Shown piece after piece: positions 58,990 to 64,000 of a DNA stretch of 64,000 nucleotides. The number at the start of each line of letters is the position of its first letter. The stretch's first letter is position 1. The DNA comes from Linanthus parryae (lineage: Eukaryota; Streptophyta; Magnoliopsida; Ericales; Polemoniaceae), in NCBI GenBank assembly GCA_023055425.1, contig JALGPY010000013.1:13863735-13927734 (forward strand), written 5' to 3'. The position numbers and the translations under genes are program-made. The notes under the pieces are model-generated. The model did not search any database. It saw nothing but the letters and a program-made list of their open reading frames with translations, and was not told where the DNA came from.

Positions 58990-59692
58990 AACACATAACA
59001 TCCCAAAAATATATTACATACTATTAAACATTACATAATTCTCTAGATCTTACACGAGTCACTAATTACTACTATATTATTCTTAACTAACCACACTCGG
59101 TTACTACTCGAGACAATATCCTTCTAGGTGAGTCTCGTACCCTGATATACCATAGTCTCTAGCTTCTAAACCTGCGGTGAGAATGAAAAGAACCACAGTT
59201 TTCAAATTCGGCAATAAAATACTAAATAAGTGAACCCCCGAGGTTGTAAACTGATGATGAAGCATGTTTTCTTTTTACAACAATCATAAGGGGGAATAAG
59301 CCATGAAAGAGTAAACTTAAAGAATAAAGTATGAACACACGTATAAACTTCTCATCTTTTTAATTTTTCCTTCTCAATTTTCAAACGGGGAGTATTAATC
59401 CCAATATCTTCTTCTTTCCTTTCATAAACACCCATGTCTGAGAAATACCATATTTTTAACTTGTTGGTACGGGGAAGATCTACTATTACTAGCAACCATG
59501 ACCTTAAGTGCCGGCACCCCCTAAGACTTTTTGCGGCCAGAGAGGTGAGTAGATGGAGCGACCCGGCAGGTTGCGATCGGGTTAAATTAAACGGGTCGAG
59601 TAACCGCAGCCAACCACGACCAATCTTATCGGAAAGCCAATATAAAGATCCCCACACAACTCTTTCCACTTTATGTTATTTATGGATTATTC
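58990..59692. other. Spacer between the two gypsy copies
   Basis: About 700 bases not present in either copy. It contains no credible gene. A patch at 59505-59640 is GC-richer. It could be the remnant of another repeat, but I do not recognise it. Confidence 0.4.
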
Positions 59693-61245
59693 TAACAAAC
59701 ACAATTTGCACTGTCATTATAGTAATTTCAGACAAATGAGTTTTGAATTACATGAAATTCACCAGCACCGATTACCTTCATAGGTGGTTATTCCACAACC
59801 AGTCCACCATCACCACCCCCACTGCCACCACCACTGACCCAACTTATTGCCATCCCCAATCCATTTACTCGCATCTCGACAATCACACATGCCACCAACA
59901 ATCACTCCACCGACAACTCACGCCACCAATGATGACAACTATTAGTCATTCCATCGCAATTCCCACCAATCTCCGACACCAACCGTCGAGACCCATGAAA
60001 CAATTTGGCTACTATCACGGTGTTTTGAGCTTGAAAGTCAGATTGTCCTACAAAAAAAATCGGGTCTCACCATTGTATCGCAATTGGAATCAAATATTGT
60101 ATAAGTTCATTTAACCGCATATAGTTCAATAGAGAAATGGTCTCACTTAGAAACAGACCATACGAACCAAATTCGTAAATTCACAATTTAGGTTACAGTG
60201 GGTTTGTCTCTTGTTTATGACTCTAGCAAACAACTATTTGATATCTGTGTGTGGCTCTATGTGTGGATCAGTAGACGGATACTTGAAAAGAGGAAGATGA
60301 CTGCTATAAAAGGAGATAGAGAGGTTGAGAGGAGGGCAGATGATTGATGAGAAAGGAGAGAGAAAGGTTGTGAGTTTGATCACCAATGAGAGGAGAGACG
60401 GAGTGATGGGAGGCTCAAATTTTTGTGGGAAATTGTGTAGATGGGTTATGATTTACTACTATTAACAAAGTAGTAATGTAAGGGAAAATTTGTAATATTG
60501 AAAAATAGCTATGTAAGAATAAAATATGTGTTTTGTAAGAACCAGATTCATTTATTTATTTAGAATACAAAGTTGAAATATCACTTTTCTTTTGTAGATA
60601 ACCAAAACTTGTGATACCGTCAATATCCATGTGGCGCCTCGGACAAGAGATATGTGTGCATACTTCGTGCTCCATAAAGCACCGTAACATACTCTCTTCC
60701 TACGCGTATGCGAAGGATCGTAGACATGGTCCTTCGCATATGCACCTTATGCTAATGGGACTTGCGGGTGCGAGTAGCTTGGAGGCTAGAATAAGGACTG
60801 TCGCATGCGAGGTGCTAGTCTCGCATGCGACACCCGTATATTATTCAGAGACCTGCGAACGGACCGCCCAACTCCTTCAAAATGCAGACCACGAATCCTA
60901 CATATACGGTCCACGAGCTATTCAATTAGGTGGACGTTGTGGTCACTAGTGGCTCCATCACCATCGTGCATGCTCAGATCCGTCCTATGGCATGTTTATA
61001 TAGAGAGGGTATGTCCCATTCATACACAGGCTTCATATTCGGAACCGAAAACAAGCTCAAGCAATCACTGTCTCCTCTCTTGATGACATATGTTGCCTTG
61101 CTCTTACCCCAAACGTACACTCACTCTCGGGACCCAAACATGTTAACTAGGTGTCGTCTGTTTTGTTCATATGCTTACATGAACACAAGCGTACTGCTCC
61201 AGATTCCCCCATGCATACATTGGTGAACCTGACGTGAACAACTCA
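59693..61245 (+). repeat. Ty3/gypsy segment copy 2: LTR-like and leader part
   Basis: Matches copy 1 (53148-53220 plus 55198-56270). It has an extra internal block at about 60415-60838 with an AT-rich stretch and then a hairpin array at 60701-60831. It ends with CATTGGTGAACCTGACGTG near 61220, just before the gag start. Confidence 0.7.
60701..60831 (+). repeat. Hairpin array, TCGCATGCGA type
   Basis: Two strong inverted repeats. GTCGCATGCGAG (60800-60811) pairs with CTCGCATGCGAC (60820-60831) around an 8-base loop, a perfect 12-bp stem. TATGCGAAGGA (60707-60717) pairs with TCCTTCGCATA (60730-60740). The inner TCGCATGCGA is itself a palindrome. Confidence 0.85.
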
Positions 61246-61309
61246 TATGTTTTCACCCAGTTACATGTTTCCAAAGCTTTCAAGGTTCCTCCTCTTCCTA
61301 GAGTTCACG

Positions 61310-62980
61310 ATGGCAGGAACCGATCATCACCATCACTGGAGTCACCCGATCACCAGGCCAATCAGAGGCAGCTCCCTCAACCTAAAGGCACTAGTCAAGA
61401 TGAGCTGACCGAAATGATCGAGAGGCTCAACACAACATATAGAACTAGGCGTCCGTGATACATAAGTAGACGGCCTAAATGGCTCAGATGCAGACCGCAA
61501 CGCAGGACTATCTAGCATAGATGGCACATATGGCAGCAAGCACACTTGATGCATGTGTCGACCCGCTTCCGCTACCTCCACAGAGTATTCCATTCCTATC
61601 GGCGCAGGCCTACGGGCCAGAGATGACCACTGGAATGCCTGGAAACTCCTTCCCTATAGGAGCTCCCTCGCACCCTTCTCAAAACGTCAGCTTGCCACCA
61701 CCTCCTCCAGTTATGCCTGGTGTACAGCCGGTCCGCATACCAATCCCCGGAGGAGGTTAGTAGTTCCTGACACCTGTCTAGGGAACCCTGAAGGCACACG
61801 ACCCACAACCTGAATGTACCCTTCTCGCAGATGCCGCCCATGGCCCCCCCTCTTGCTACGTCGTCCTTTGATTCCCTAGAGCAGGGATTTGAGAACTTCA
61901 TGGAAAGTCATGGCCTGAACAGCAAAACTTTGCCCAACATAGAGAGTTTCCCTCCAATCCCAACAGAGTTCTATCTGATGTCCAACCCACTTGGGATAAG
62001 CCACGAAAGTGGGAGAAGTTTGATGAAATTTAAGGGAACGCGCAAGATCACGGTATGCGCTTCATCGACCTCCTGGGGCCATATGAAAGTGACAATAACC
62101 TACGGCATCGCGAGTTTTCCAAGTCCTTTACGATTGGTACAACAAGCTCGAGCTCGGATCCGTGTGATCCAGGGAAGACCTAGTCAGGAAGTTCTACACC
62201 ATATTCTTCAAGGTCAAAGATCAAGTCACATTCATCCATCTCTCACGAATGAACAAGAGGCACGATGAGGACGAGATCACTTTCATCCCACGATTCTGGG
62301 AAAAACCCCTTGAATGCTCATAACAGGTTGCGGAGAAACGACTCGTGGATATTTTATTGCAGGGGATTCAACTCAAGTACAAGGACATGCTCATGAACCA
62401 CCAGATGCCCACTTTCTCCAAATTACTCGACTGCACTCGATCTAACGAGTTAATAGTGAAGTAGAAGAAGAAGTAGCACAAATTAGCCACCCCGGAATTC
62501 AAAGGAGAAAGGTTCAATTTCAAAAGAGGAAGCGATGTCGAATTCCACGTTGTATCAGGAACTTCGAAGTTCTAGAAAGGTTCCTACAAACCACGTCCTC
62601 CTCCTCCATGTCCTTTAGCAGAAGTTGTAAAACTCTGCAAAGCATGCAGGAGCGATGGTTTCCTCCCAACGCTACGAAAATTGTTGACAGGATAACAGCT
62701 ACGAGATCCCAAGTTGTGCGAGTTTCATTGAGAAGTATCGCATCCAACCTCCAAAATGCAGTAAGCTAAGGTACCTCATCAACGAGAAGATGAAATACGA
62801 AGAGTTCATCGTCGAAGTACCCGAGAAGGACATCTGAAAGAATCTGTTTCCTTCGCACGCAGGCGAAGGTACTCAGGGAAAAGAAGCTGCCATAGTGACA
62901 ATTGCGGAGGATGATGACGAGGAAGCCTTCGAGATCAATCACAAACTAGAGTATGATGACCTTGAATTGGAAACTGAAGA
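61310..62980 (+). pseudogene. gag of gypsy copy 2
   Basis: ATG at 61310 starts MAGTDHHHHWSHP, followed by a region read in another frame (SPDHQANQRQLPQPKGTSQD) and DELTEMIERLN. A proline-rich stretch near 61690-61740 comes next. The Retrotrans_gag-like region follows (62010-62450): FIDLLGPYESDNNLRHREF, DWYNKLELGSV, EDLVRKFYTIFFKVKDQVTF and RFWEKPLECS. It is broken by stops and shifts. It would form the capsid in an intact element. Confidence 0.7.
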
Positions 62981-63005
62981 CAAGCGAGCATCATAGCTAG
63001 TCGAT

Positions 63006-63885
63006 ATGAACAGATTTAAAACGTTCTTTGATGTGATGCATTTCTCCAGAGATTGCCAGATGGAGAAGATGAACTCTATCCTCACAATTGATGAAGACTT
63101 CGGAGAGGACCTAGTCAAGTCAAATGGTAAAATCATAAAGGCAGGCGCGTCACCATCCAAACTCGTCTCATTCTCGGAGGAAGACAAGGTGTTTGATGCG
63201 CGACATTTCTGCCCATTGTACGTAACTTCGACGATCAATGGCGTGGAATTCCAAAGAAATTTCGTCGACGGAGGAACTGTGGTGAGTGTAATCTTTTGTA
63301 CCAGTACCCTTGAATTGGTAGGGACTCCAAATGCGAAGATAGTAAGAAGACCTTATCCGTTGGTGGGATTCGATAATGATTCCAAGATGACCCTCGAACT
63401 CGTCCCACTGGGTTTGCGAATTGATAAAATCACTTTCTCTACCAAGTTCCATGTAACTAAGGCCAACACAACTTACCATATGATCATCATCCGAGCATGG
63501 ATCCGTCGGTTTGACGCAATCCCTTCCACTGCTGATCAAATAATGAAGGAAATCGGGAAAGAAGAGTGATGGGTATCCCAACTTTGATCAACCCTTTCTA
63601 CCTGGATGAAGCGTACCTCACTGAAGCGTTATGGTGGAATGAGGTGGGAATGAAAGCAACGATAGGGCCATATAATCTGATCCCCCTGCTCAAATAGGAT
63701 GATGTCAGGGATCAATCCCCAACATGGCTTATGTTGTTGCAAGAAAAATCTAAAGCTAGTCCGCATCCATTGCAACCCACTCACAACAAAAGCATTTACT
63801 CCTTGAAGAGGTCGGTGGAGCACACTAAAGAAGGCAAGGTGGTTAGCATTTACAGTGATGGAAAAGAAGTGCTACTGCACTAGAA
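63006..63885 (+). pseudogene. Protease region of gypsy copy 2
   Basis: The longest frame is 63006-63569 (187 codons): MNRFKTFFDVMHFSRDCQME, then CPLYVTSTINGVEFQRNFVD continuing into GGTVVSVI, with the active-site Asp kept as D-G-G. KMTLELVPLGLRIDKITFST and AWIRRFDAIPSTADQIMKEI follow. The linker toward RT continues with one stop to about 63885. The RT domain should lie beyond the right edge. Confidence 0.78.
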
Positions 63886-64000
63886 TGTGCGGAGGGCCGT
63901 CCTCAGCTCATGAGGATGACCCCGGGAACAAAGTCTCCATTTCAAATGAGATCGGGTGCAACGACCCCCTTATCCGGCTAGGACAAGAATAGGAGTGCGC

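Overview
This is a repeat-rich stretch of a plant nuclear genome, probably a eudicot. The evidence is plant-type LTR retrotransposons primed by initiator-Met tRNA, a CACTA DNA transposon, a LINE remnant and one ordinary plant receptor-kinase gene. Nothing bacterial, no rRNA and no convincing tRNA gene was seen. All calls come from reading the sequence; no searches were run.

Layout, left to right. (1) 1-32102 is a nest at least four levels deep. A CACTA (En/Spm) transposon on the minus strand (24537-32102, its other end off the left edge) was invaded by Sirevirus-like Ty1/copia element A (LTRs <1-627 and 23026-24536). A's pol is broken by Ty3/gypsy-like LTR material B (about 6986-8453 and 19160-20904). 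B in turn holds element C, a nearly complete 10.7-kb Sirevirus-like element (8454-19154) with two 1.49-kb LTRs, a perfect TAGAG target duplication, a PBS, a PPT, gag, pol and an extra ORF3. (2) 32103-35000 holds a plus-strand copia protease-integrase remnant cut by a gypsy-type LTR (H1). (3) 34977-45372 holds fragments of a third Sirevirus-like family (E, and an inverted partner E'), invaded by a 7.8-kb Ty1/copia element D (35721-43537). (4) 45373-46910 is a second gypsy-type LTR (H2) with its PBS and a short gag start. (5) 46911-51250 is the only gene-like island: a two-exon BIR1-type LRR receptor kinase gene on the minus strand (47910-49934), with a small MITE-like element downstream. (6) 51255-53147 is a LINE 3' remnant. 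(7) 53148-64000 holds two same-strand copies of one Ty3/gypsy LTR-gag-protease segment; a copia LTR with an internal partial duplication sits in the first copy.

The only host gene I can support is the BIR1-like receptor kinase, expected to act at the plasma membrane as a regulator of immune and cell-death signalling. Almost everything else is mobile DNA, mostly broken by stops, frameshifts and deletions; C is the best-preserved element.

The most unusual structure is palindromic. Four gypsy-type LTR segments carry local arrays of short hairpins, each with its own sequence. The Sirevirus-like families carry a dispersed near-palindrome, TCAARGCYTTGA, in LTRs, spacers and coding sequence, where it is read in more than one frame. 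They also share a conserved stem-loop near the PBS-side end of the LTR.
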